NCBI GenBank assembly: GCA_000310025.1
Contig: FN649736.1
Coordinates: 295,366-359,365 of the forward strand
DNA length: 64,000 nucleotides
Source of the DNA: Ectocarpus siliculosus
Lineage: Eukaryota; Sar; Phaeophyceae; Ectocarpales; Ectocarpaceae
Direction of reading: 5' to 3'
Below the pieces are notes generated by a model. That model saw only the letters and a program-made list of their open reading frames with translations. It did no database searches and was not told where the DNA came from. Of this stretch, positions 47,932 through 59,500 are shown piece by piece. The position numbers and the translations under genes were made by a program. Position 1 is the first letter of the stretch, and every line of letters begins with the position of its first letter.

Positions 47932-50900
47932 TCATAAGCCGGCGGTGGCCACGACCGCTTCGCAGAAGTCTAGGGACGTTGTGCTCATCCAACCCCATCT
48001 GTTCCGGTTTGGATTCCAACCTGTCGGCCACCCCACGTGGCCCCCGTTCCTGCATGGCGGAAAGCGGGCATCATACGCAAGCACGGAGGGCAAAAATGTC
48101 TTGGTGGCTTCATGTCTTGGTGTCTTCACAGCATGGTTGAAAAGGCTTTCCAGGTGCTGCATTGGGGCGGGGGTGTACTCATAGTCGTGCATGCCGTAGT
48201 CGTTACACCATTGACCTCGAATCCCTGCAAAAGCCGGGACGGAGCACGCCGGGTTCTCACCGGACCAGGTCCTTACGGGGTAGAAAAGGGTGTGTCATAA
48301 AATGATGAAATGCTGGACAGGTGCGCTGGTCACGCGCGAAAAATTGTCCCAACGAGCAGTGGTTCAAACAATCTAGTGCCGATCCATCTCCCTGTTACTC
48401 TCTGCCTGCATACATCGCCGTCGTTTCTCGTTCTGTGTCTCCTCTTATTGCTGCTAATGTTGAGATGTCTCTCAACCTCCAGCAAAGAACATTCCTCCAC
48501 GCATCAAGAAAGCAAAATAACACACACCGTGTGAGCAAGATGAACAGGTTATTGATGGTGTCGATCTCGGCAACCGGCGACCCGTCCGCTGTCATGATGG
48601 GATCATCAAGCGATGTTACCGCCAGCGTCGGCGTCCTTAGACCTGCGATCTTGTCACCTGCTGCGGCGCTCATATCGGCGTAGTACGCCATTACATCCTG
48701 AGGTGTCGGTGTCGGAAATAATCGAAAAAAAGAGAGAGAATCACAAAAGCGACCAAGTGAGACTACGCCTGAGACATGTCTTCGAAAAACGACGAAAAAA
48801 AGGAGAACAAAGTTGCTGCTGTCGTAGTGTGGATAATAAAGGAGTTGGTTCCGAACAACCTCTGGCCAAGGGTCAACACGTGCATGGACAACCAAAATCA
48901 GACTATACTCGAGCGAGTTCAACAAAACGAAAAGAAACGACGGTGCACATAATTTAAAACGCGAGAGCACCAAAGTTGGGCAAGCCCAAGAGCCCAGCTG
49001 GTGTGGAGACGACCCTTGTGGACAAAAATATTGAATAGTACAAGTGACTCAGCCTCCTGTGCGACAGGCGTTCGCGTGCACGCCGTTGACAGCTAAGCGT
49101 CAGTCACATAGTTGCCCTCCTTCCTCTTGCGTTAGGGTTGGCATGGAGTGAAGACATGCCCATTTCGTTGCCCCCGTCGAAGCCCAGAAACGAGGCAGGG
49201 TTCGGCTGTACCACTCACAGGGTATCCGTTGTAAGGCGCGACCAGATGCGTGTCGATGTCCAGAACGTTCTTGCAAGCCTCGATTGCTGAAACATTCAGA
49301 CCCCTGCATGCATTGGGGGGTTCCGGGTAACGGGGATTGGGCGATACGAGCGTCAAATTTGTTTCGAAATGAGACACATGAAAAAATGTGTTGGCCGCCC
49401 ACGGCCAACAGACAACTTTGCTTTGTGAGCCCAAGAATCGACATATATGGGAACCTCCTCCATTTCCTGAGCAAGTCAGAGGGTAGGCTAGAACGACAGG
49501 CAGCTCTCGGCAAAGTATCCGGCGCTTTCCGGCACCGAGAACCGTGGGCCGTTCATGTGTGCCCCGCCCCAGAGATATTGTTGTGTTGACGAACATGGCG
49601 ATGTGGACATCTCGCAGCCCCACAAACGCAAGAGGGATGGAGCGGGGATGGCGGGCGGAGATCGAGGGGATCGTATGCCACGAAGGTTTCCGTGGACGAC
49701 GAATCATTGGCCAATCATCCCACCCCCAGACCAGCTGTTCCCCTAGATAGCCTTACACGTTCCGCCCTTCAACCTCGTCCAATCGTGGGAGGTCATCCGG
49801 AAAGGGACCCCGATTCCTCTCAGACCGAACAAAGCCGATCCTTCAACGCACCTTTTTACAATTTCCCGCGTGTTGCTGAGGACGAAGTGCTCTTTCAGAG
49901 CCATCGCCAGCAACGGTTGCCATACCTGCTGGCTGTGTCTCGACTCGATGTTCGTTCTGCAGTGTAGCACAGATCAGAAACGGGGAAGCGTTATGGACGA
50001 GAATTGGTGCAGGGCAGTAAGAGCAAAGGCTGGTATTTTCCCGATCACCCGCTAGTCACAGGTTGCTACAACTACCCAGATCGAGGATGTTTAGAAATCG
50101 TCCGCAAGGGCTACTTCAAGAAGCAGGCAGAGATCGCCTAGAGGACGCGGTTCAAAAAACTAGTTCGTTCCCAAGTGGTAGAAAGGGCGGGAAATCAGGC
50201 AGTCAATAGACTTCTGACCGGATGACCCCTGCCGTCGCACGCTCTACGCCGCAGGTTGTCGCCAAACGTTCGCTGCTTAGCGTGATCTTGCACCATCGCT
50301 TTGGCATTGGTTTGGTACGAGTGAGGTCCGCGCTCTGGCCGAAAACCGAACACACTCAGCACTACTCGGCTCGACAAAATAAGGAAAAAGGCGTGCTGTC
50401 TTAACTCAATGCGGAATACTTGTACCTAAAATATTAAAGTACGACCCAAGGGCGCCTTTCACTCCAAGGTAAAGGAAACCACGGCCCCCGACCAATCACC
50501 GTCAGTGCACCCCCACCTCGTATCGAAGCTCCCAGACATGGACACGCAGCAGCTAACACCGCTGTTCTCGCCGGTCAAAGCGGCGTAGTTCGTGGCAATG
50601 ATGCCGCCCATGGAGTAGCCAACCATGACCAGGGGCGTGTGCTCCGGGAGCGACCGGCGAAGGGCCGTCACGGTCGACCTCACGTCTGAGATTCTGGCCC
50701 CGTGGAAAAAGTCTGTCGCATGGTTGTCAAAGAGGGTGGAGGCAGGGTCGGGCATTGATCCAAGCGAAGAGGGGATCGACGAAGAACCGCCAGTCGTCTG
50801 CCAGACTCATGCAGAAAAGAAACAAGGCGATGAAACGCAAACCGGGGCCGATTGCGGTCGGGAGCGTCACTCCCTTGGCCCTTCAGACTACCGTATACGA

Positions 50901-53900
50901 CACAAGATAGTACACCCCCGGGACCGATTTTTTTCAAAGCACGATTACTCCACGACGAAGAGGATGCATGAACGAAACGATACGTTTTCGGAAAGCTCTC
51001 GACCAGACGGCTTCAAGGCCGCCGTTTTCGGCGCTGTGACTCTTTCTGCCGTTGAGAAATCGAGATTTGAAAATCGGTCCAGGGGGTGTTTTATCTTGTG
51101 TCGTGTACGGTATGCTCCTTCAGAAGACTTGGGTGCAAGCCTGTGGCGGACAAAAAATATTTCGTCCATGTTTGCTCAACGGTCCTACCGAGGGCTGAGC
51201 AACGATTAAGAGTTTCTGCTCGAACGAATCCTAGGATGTAAGCTAAAATCATCGTATCATCGTACTTGAGCACCCATACAGCGTGCACGCGGTCAACATT
51301 TATCGTGCGAGAAAAGGGGGTGAACCTCGAGAACCGCCAGAAAGTTACGCTTGGGGCCATCTCCGCCCTCTTGGACAACGGCCAAAGAACTCGTCTCCTT
51401 ATGCCTCTACACAGCCTGTTCCAGTTACAGAACACAAGGAGCGCCCACATCTGCACTCACTGTCGCCGCGAACGGGTGTCCCCATGCAGCCTCGCGAAAT
51501 CATGACGCACAAGCCGCAGCCCCTTCTGAGCGCGTGAGCAACGAAGTCCAACACGTATGGCTGCAGAAGAGTCGAGGGTCAAAACAACCGCGCACGGCGG
51601 TCGAGAGGGCACCCGAAAAAAGCGTTGTGGCGTAGATCAAACGCACTGCCGCCGGATGTGCTGCAGCGCGAACAGATTTTAACATTTGCTTGAAGGAATA
51701 TATCCCAGCACAACTCTGAAATGCAGCAAGATGACGCGCGCCAATTTCACCGTCTTGCAACATATTTTGCTGAGGCCTATCGGGGAAGCCAGGGGTAGGA
51801 GCACGTAAGAAGAATCCTCAATGGGGACTGAGATTCCACCATACTCGCACTTCAAGGATGCTACGCTAAATGGTCCACATGAATGGCATGCCTAGGCGTG
51901 CGTGTGCGCAGATGCAGCAGGGCCCCATATTCGAAGAGCATATCCAACCTTCTGTGCCGACACACACCGTGACAAACTATTCGGTTGCCACCACCAATGA
52001 CGGTGGTATACCTTCTTTTGGCAACAAACGCAAAAAAAACACGCCGCCCTTGACAGACGGACAGCAGTGGAACTATATTTGCAGCGGCGAATGTGCTTGA
52101 TGTCTACGCCATGAAGCATTGACGCAAAATTACGCACCTCCGCCGAACCCCCAGTAAGGCCGTGTAGAACAAGGTAAAACGGTTTGTCAGGGTCCAAACC
52201 CGTATCCGGCAAAGCAATGTCCAAAGCCACTGCCTCCTTGTCATCGCTGTTGTCCAGGCCCTTGCCATCATCCCCCGTTCCATGGCCGTTGGCGGCAGAA
52301 GGGACCGCTCCGGTAGCACTCGGGGTCTCGCCGCAGGGCGTGAAGCCGTCAAGACTGTCCGAAAAGCCGTGATTAACGCCAATTCCACCGTTGCTACCGT
52401 TACCACCGCCGGCTTTCTGAGCTTTAGTGCCGTTGTTGCGGGTGTCGTCGGCATCCACGCTTAGCCAGCGCCTGGCGTACTTGACGACCGGGACGTGAAA
52501 CGCAAGAGAGCGAAACGCCAAGAAAGGGTACAGCGTAGCCAGGTCCCCTCCGATTATCCAGGGCGTGCCTGCGGGCGGGCGGGCGGGCGGGAGAGCGCCG
52601 GAGAGGGGTTAGAGAAGAACAAGGGAGGCGGTATCAGGTCAAACCAGCCTCGTACCGAAGGTATGCACACGAGTACGCTTATGCAAGAACTGAGTTGCTG
52701 CCCGCTGAGGGCCTGTTGTAACGTTAAAATTTGCCACCTAAATAGAGGCCCTGCAAAAACTACGTTTGGGGGGGTGTTAAGGAGTGTGGCTGCTAGCTTA
52801 AATAGGGTACATCTTATTGTTGATAGGATGTGGGTCGGTCTCAGGAGGTATACCCTCCAGACACCTACCCTCTTAGGATTTTGTCTAGTCTGCGTACCCT
52901 TTTTACCCTCAACTGGGAACCTCTTGTGGCCAGGACGGGTAATTCGATGGAAGTGTCACAAGGTTCTTTATAGGATCGATTCCAAGAGGTGTTCTCAGGA
53001 CTGACACACATGGTGTCCATGGGAAAATGTCCAAGTCAGGAGAAAAAACGTGCACCCAAGGAGATTCGAACCAGAATCCTGCCGCTGACGCCATATGCGA
53101 AGGTGTACCGATTCTGGTAAAAGTCAATCGACGGATACCCTGCGAATCGGGTCCTCCTCCTTAACAGGGGGGTATCGGGGGTCAAAGACGCTGATTGGTC
53201 AACAGGGAAAAGCACGTTGAGTCTTTCTTTGCCCGGAAAAGCGGGACTTCGATATTGAGTGCAGCAAAAAAGAATTGCAAATCGAATTGTTTTTTGCTGA
53301 GTCGAAGTACCCGAGCTGGACAGCGCCCCTTTTTCAACCCCGATGAAAAAGCTGAACTCGTGTTGGCGGTACCCCTGACGGAGCCGCATGTGGCACACTG
53401 GCCGTGCGGCACCCACACGCATCGCCCACTGCCCGCTGCTGGGAAATAAGCTATATTGCAGTGATTCTGTGAGCTTCTCGTCAACTTTTCGCGCTGGTTG
53501 GGTTGCTGTGGAGGTTGCTTTCCAAAATGTGAGATGTCAAGCCAACGGCCGGTTGTGCACAGCGAGATAGTCTAAACACGTTGTAGAGCAAGCCCGAGGA
53601 CAAGGCTTTGATCACTGGCACCGCCTGCTGATGCTTAGCTTTCTGTGTGAGCTGGTATATGTTGCAGCCCCCGTGTGGTGCACATTGTCCATCGCTCTAC
53701 TTGTTTGATGACCACCACGTCACCTCGCGGCAGCGATTCCACCGCATTGGGGTGTTGCTGAACCCCCATTGGCATTTGGGTGTGGCAAAAATACGCTAAA
53801 ACGACGCAAGCCCTTTTGGGCCAAAAATCCAATTAGGTCTATCCAAATTGGGTGCTCAATTTAGATGCAACTTTTTTACGTTAAAACAGGGCCTGAGGAT

Positions 53901-54864
53901 TTCAAAGAAAAAATTGCACCATACGTTACGTGCCGGCTGGCCTCAGGCGGTCCAAAGCCTTCCGCGCCGCTCAAACATGAGGTGCTTGTGTCATTCGCAA
54001 GCAGTGCCGCATTCGAAAGGCCCACATCACCAACCGCGGCCACATCGGCTACATCCTCTGCAAGCCAAAAAAATTCAGCTGTTCCTACAGCGACAAGGAA
54101 ACAAAGCCCATTGCTGTGCGAAAGGGTGTCATACCTTTGTAATGTGGGTGCTGCAGCGCGGGTACCATCGAGACGATCGCATCGGTTCGCGCCGTACGGC
54201 CGCAGTGAAGCCCAGGTCGCAGATGCGACAGGCGCTTAAGCTCCTCTAACCTCCCGTCGAAAAACGTGCGGTGTACTAACAGGGCCAAACCCGTGGCGAT
54301 GCAGTAGTTTCTCGCAATCCTGCGCGAGCGAGGTATTCAAAGCGTGCATCGCATGACCAGGGGTTAATGCATGGTAAAGACAACGGCAAAGAGAGCATTC
54401 TGGATACGAGAACCGAACAAATCCGGGATCTCCTGCTCTGGTCTCCCGTTCAGGCCAGGAGGGCGTTCGGCTAAAGCTCCGGACGAGGCTTACCGGACCA
54501 GTGTACGGCGCGGCATCAAATACAACTCAAACGAGGACAAAAAAGCTGATACTACTTCGAGGGCACAGACATCCGCATACATCACCGCAACGCAGCGGGC
54601 ACTGTATCAATGCGCGCGCATATAGAGGCAGTCACGTAAGCATCGTCTCTGTCGCCAAAACTCTCACCCAAGGACGACCAGAGCGGACAGGCAGACCACC
54701 ACGAGCGGTCGGAAGACATGCCCCGAGAGGTTGACAATGCCGGCCAGGGCGGAGAGGACGGCCGAGAAGGAGGTCAGCGAGAACGGGGGAGGGCTATCTC
54801 TGCCGTGCGGCCGGGGGGGGGAACGAGCAAAGGGTGCCGGAAAACGATGCACGCACATCAGCAT
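47932..54864 (-). CDS. Membrane-anchored alpha/beta hydrolase, ABHD1/2/3-YheT family
   Basis: Nine exons in transcript order: 54864-54668, 54319-54198, 52568-52138, 51560-51461, 50712-50517, 49956-49860, 49278-49219, 48697-48528, 48049-47932; 496 residues. Exon 1 encodes a hydrophobic anchor (ALAGIVNL, RPLVVVCLSALVVLG). Exon 2 gives HRTFFDGRLEELKRL, and the 2/3 junction restores RTPWIIGGDLATLYPFLAF, the family's N-terminal signature. Exon 3 carries a Gly/Asn-rich, low-complexity insert and then FYLVLHGLTGGSAE (oxyanion-hole region); exon 4 has CVMISRGCMGTPVRGD; exon 5 has FFHGARISDVRST and the nucleophile elbow GYSMGG (Ser). Exon 8 has TSLDDPIM (catalytic Asp) and exon 9 NGGHVGWPTG (catalytic His). 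All splice phases agree. Family members are esterases or lipases acting on membrane lipids; the substrate here is unknown. The exon 7 acceptor (49278) is the least certain. Confidence 0.85.
50889..51112 (+). mobile_element. MITE-like element, near-complete copy in hydrolase intron 4
   Basis: About 225 bp bounded by imperfect inverted repeats of ~50 bp (ACCGTATACGACACAAGATA at the left; TATCTTGTGTCGTGTACGGT at the right). It contains GTTTTCGGAAAGCTCTCG and GACGGCTTCAAGGCCGCCG in common with the copies at 33638, 36061 and 55341. It lies in the intron between the hydrolase exons 51461-51560 and 50517-50712 and has no coding capacity. Confidence 0.8.
52569..52590. repeat. (GGGC)n microsatellite at a splice acceptor
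   Basis: Five GGGC units on the plus strand form the polypyrimidine/GCCC tract just before the acceptor of hydrolase exon 3 on the minus strand. Confidence 0.8.
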
Positions 54865-56575
54865 GCGGGCGGGGCGTGTAAGTTGCGAATTTCATCACAG
54901 TCGGGAAGGCGCGGCAAATAGCCCGTCCCTGCCTGCTTCGAAGGATACGGATGCTTTAAGCAGCAGCAACAACGAAAAAAGAGCTGCGTTGCAAACTATT
55001 GCCCACTGCTGTGCCCAGAGGAGCAGCGTTCGCACTCCGTGTACAGTACGACTCCTTGTGTGCGAAGAAATCGCGGACGGTCATTCCCGTTCGGCGAACT
55101 TTGCACCATGCGAACAAAGAGTGGTGTTCCCGAAGCCAGACCACACCGGCACCGCTGTGTTCCCTACTCCGAAAACTCGCTGCCGTGAAGGTGACACAGG
55201 CCCGCCTTCGCGACGAATAAAGTTTACGAGGAAGTAGAACAGGGAGGGGGTACGCCGACCCTGTCCCTAACCCCCTACCCATTGTGCCCTATTGCATGCT
55301 TTATCCAACATGTTCACGTCAACGAAAAACCCTTCGAAGGCTACTGGTGACACAAGATACGTACCACACCCAGCGCACCGATTTTTTTCGAAGCTCGAAT
55401 ACTCCACGACGACGATAAATCATGTGGCACGTTTTCGGAAATCTCTCAACAAGACGGTTCCAACGCGCCGCCATTTTCGGCACCGCCGCTGTTTCTGCTT
55501 TGGGAGTAATTGAGCTGTGAAAAATCGGTGTCGGGGGTGTGGTATCTTGTGTCAGATACGGTATACTTCGCCGTCAGGTACTGCTGTGTTGCACGCTTTA
55601 GAGAAACTCGTGTCCACGAATACGATGTTACCGTACGCCAACCACCGCTGCTGTGCAGCTCCGCGGGTCTCGAAAAGAGAACCTGGACGTGTACAGAGCG
55701 CGGACGAAAATCAGTTCCCATTGCGCAAGGTCTACCCTAAATCCAATTCCCCACTCCAACGCTGATTGGCCAGTCGTCCGCCAAAGAGAGACCCGCTCTC
55801 CCGTACGCGGACACAGGTACACAGTACCAGCTAGCGCCGTTCCAAAGCCCTGTGCCTTTGACGTAGACTGGCCTGCTTGCTGTGGCGACAATGACAGTTA
55901 TTTTCGGGTGCGGGACGGGCCAACTGGACACCAGCAAAGTTGCCAAGCACGTAGCGATCGCCACTTGTCGTCACATCAGACAAGGTAAAAAACGGCCCAA
56001 CTCCATTTGCTTGGAGAAAAAAACATATGTACAGCAGTTATCGGTGTCGCCGTAGAGGTTCGAGAGCGTCGGGTACGCAGCAGAGTGTCTCATACGTTCA
56101 TGGGAAGATCCTCAGACACGCGAGTAGCATAGCAGTCGCCACGTACCCGCACACGCGCAGCAGGTACTTCAATTTACACAATTTACAGGGTGTAAATTAG
56201 CTATTAGTGTAAATACATCCATCCAGGTCTGCGGCCCAATCGCTCAAGCTCACCCTTCGTCCTCTTGTGCTAGCTCGTGGGGGTAGATCGCGGTTGTCAA
56301 GACGTCGAGACGCCCCATGAAGGCACAGCTTTCCGCCTTACTCCCCTTGGAAGCCCCCCCATTCCTTGTCATGGTCCAGTTTCAACGTGTGTCTAAGAGG
56401 TATGTACAGCAGCAGTGTAGAGCAGTGCAAACGAGCGCGCGATTTTCAATTCGAACTTTTGACCCGCCGCATCAGCTCTACGGAGATCCTCCCCAAATCT
56501 ACGAAGATACCTCTCGCTCCGGCATCCGGGATGCATCAGGTCATCAGGTGTGCATTCTTCGCTCTCGATGAAGTC
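54865..56575. other. Shared upstream region of hydrolase (-) and inositol monophosphatase (+)
   Basis: About 1.7 kb between two divergent genes. It holds a MITE-like copy (55341-55566). No coding motif is seen; open frames around 54731-55237 and 55653-55988 look like chance. Confidence 0.45.
55341..55566 (+). mobile_element. MITE-like element, near-complete copy
   Basis: About 225 bp with inverted ends (GGTGACACAAGATACGTACC and GGTATCTTGTGTCAGATACG) and the shared interior GTTTTCGGAAATCTCTC, GACGGTTCCAACG and GGCACCGCCGCT. No open frame for a transposase. It lies between divergent genes. Confidence 0.8.
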
Positions 56576-59500
56576 ATGGCGTCCAAGGATGAAAAGGGAG
56601 GGGTCCAGACTTGGCAGGGCAGCTTGAGGGACACCCCCCGCGTGCTCGAAGATATGTCATCGGCCGTGCGCAAGGCGGGAAGTGCAGCCCTCGCGCTTCA
56701 AGTATGTACCACAGCGACGAAATATGTGTATGTACGAGTGGACAAACTGCTGTATGACGTGACTTCAACCACAGCAGCGGTGGCGTGATGTACAATGTAC
56801 TCTAGCCATGAGCGTTTCCAGTGGTTCACAGACACAGCGCACGTTGATTCCTCATTTTTCATCAGAGCGCGGTCGTTCGTTACCCGGGTTTACATGGGGA
56901 ACCCGCCACTTGGTACCATCCATGTATTTACATAGTGCACCGTCGTTGGAATATTTTTCGGTCCGCACACATCAAGAACAGGAACGGAAAATCTCATCGA
57001 TTGGGTCTCTTATTCTTGACCAGGGCCACACTCACCACTTGACAACACCAACACCAACACCACGCCATACAAAATATCCCATATCCATCTCACCCTCTCA
57101 CACGTACTACTGCTGTACCTGGCTGGCCAAACGACCAGCGGGTATGCGTGTGTCGCTGGGTGTCAACAACAAATGTAGACTATATTGGTAGACAAATTGC
57201 ATGTTGGCGGAAAGTTGGCGCAGACCGAATACTGTATTGGTGAGTTTACACCGCGGGGGAATAGAAACCAACCGAAGGGCGGTCGACAAGGACAAGACCT
57301 TGAACTGAGAAGAGTTGGGCTGGTACCATTAGGGGAAAAGTCTCATCGATTTGGTCTCGTTCTCAGCTTGGTCGGTGGTCGGTCTTGAATGGTGGAGAGT
57401 TTGGCTGGCATCACTAGGGGAAAAATCTCATCGATTGGGTCTCTCATTCATTCTCGACCACACTCATCACCTAACAACACCAACACCTAGCACCACGCCA
57501 TACTATATCCCATATCCATCTCACCCTCTCACACGTACTGAAGCAACTCCTGTACATGGCTGGCCAAACGACCAGCGGGCATGCGTGTGGTCGCTGGGTG
57601 TTACAATCAAACAACATGTTGTTGTTGTTGTTTTCGTCCTAGTCATTACGACGACTGTCCCCCCCTTTTTCGTGGTGAGACGTGTACTACACTTTTCAGT
57701 GTATGTAGAGTGCGACACTTTTCAGTGCATTTGTGGTACGACTACAATCATCAGGGGTCATACCAAGACTCTCTTCTTCTTGTTATTTATTTTCGTGCTC
57801 CATCACCTTACTCCTGCGGTGCGTGCTGAATTTGTATTTTATCGCGAGAAGGGTCCAGCCGTCCCTTTCCCTCGTCAGCGGTGCTAACGTCGAAGTTTGG
57901 TACTCACGAGAGCTTTTTCAGCTATATTTCGCTTTCACCCGCAAATTTTGTACGTTTTTCACGGCATGGGGATTCGAACTCACGACCTTCGCGACTAGCG
58001 GTTTTCGAGGATACCACTAGACCACCGGGGCGACCGGCATGTACACTTGTTGCACATTGGCGCAGAGCCAATTGGTGAGTTTACGCCGACGGAGGGATTT
58101 TACGAGGACATCGTATCTTATAGCAGACGGGAAGATCTTTGTATTGTTCTTGTCGTGCATGTATGTATGTACTGGTACATCACATGCATTCGAGACGCCG
58201 TCCTACGTATACCGAGCGACGGCGACAAAAGAATACACACAGCAGCAGCGTCAGCACCACCGTCTTCCTTCGTTGTATTTTCTGTTCGTCGTGGCGCCAT
58301 CATCGTGACATGACGAAGGAAATATCAATATGAACATATCAGAAGAATGTGCATAGATACCATTGGATGAGGGTGAATCCGACCGGATCCGGGGGGTAGG
58401 ACAATCAGTAACGACGATGTTCAGAGATGCTCGAAAGGTTCAAGGTTCGGTTTGCGTCGTGCGCCTCTTTCTCGGCGTCGATATACCGCCGTTGCGTCGC
58501 GCGCAGCGGACAGAACTGTCGCGAACGGAGAAGGCTGGCCATCACGACATTGTCACGGAAGGAGACCTCGTCAGCCAGAGAATCGCGATGGGGAGTCTTG
58601 GTAAGGGCCGAACCGGGCGCGCCCTCGCGCTGTTTGACGTGTCAACCGTTTATCGATCAAGCACAGGGTCGAACTTCGGCACGAGCTTTGACTAACGAAC
58701 AAGAGGTTCGCCTATATACAATGTCCGGTGCACCAGGGCATCTAATCAATCTCCTGCAAAAGGTTTTGGGACATGAATATCATGAGACTTGACGTAAACC
58801 TTGACTTTTTGCTCTAGCTTTGTCGTTGCTTTCTGCGGACTTTTTCTTCCTACCCCGCGAAAACTCTTCTTTTTTTTTGTCCTTGGGTGCGCTGTTTTCC
58901 GGGGCCCAACAGCAAAAATCCTGCCCGGCCTTCCGTTTGCGGCGGAAGAATCTGACGAGCAAGCCATGGTGAGCGATACAGCTGTGCTTTGCTGCAAGGT
59001 GCGGGTGTCGCCAGCCCCAAAATCTCCACAACGTTGATATCGAGACAGACTTTCCTTCCACGAGGTCATACTTTTGCCACCGTTCCCTTAACGCATTTTC
59101 ATGCAGATTCCTGGTGTTCCTCAGGCTCGAATCAACCCGCAGGGTTTGGTGGAGGCAGAGGCGTACCTCGCTCTGGATCCGGTAGATGGCACGACGAACT
59201 TTGCCTGCGGAGGACCGGACTGGGGGGTGAGCGATAGTAGCGACATAAGATGGTGATGGGCATGGTCTACCGCGACAAGGCAGCTGCAAACGCGTGGAGA
59301 AAAGCGCTCCGCGAGCGAGAAAGCCGTTGGACCGTCGGCGGTCGACCCGCTTCCGTGTTCTCTTCACCTCGTTACGTAGCAGCTGATGCGCGCACGTGCA
59401 ATGCAGTGAAACGGGCTTTCCAATACCTTTCTGTCGGCCAATCCCCAAGCCCCGTGAGTTGAAATAGTTTCCCTCCTGGAGTTCGCCGAAGGACATCGTA

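Noticed and set aside
53050-53130. tRNA-like B box (GGTTCGAATCTC, minus strand)
   Set aside because: No matching A box at the right distance and no acceptor-stem complement (GCACCCA) on the 5' side; at most another decayed tRNA-derived repeat.
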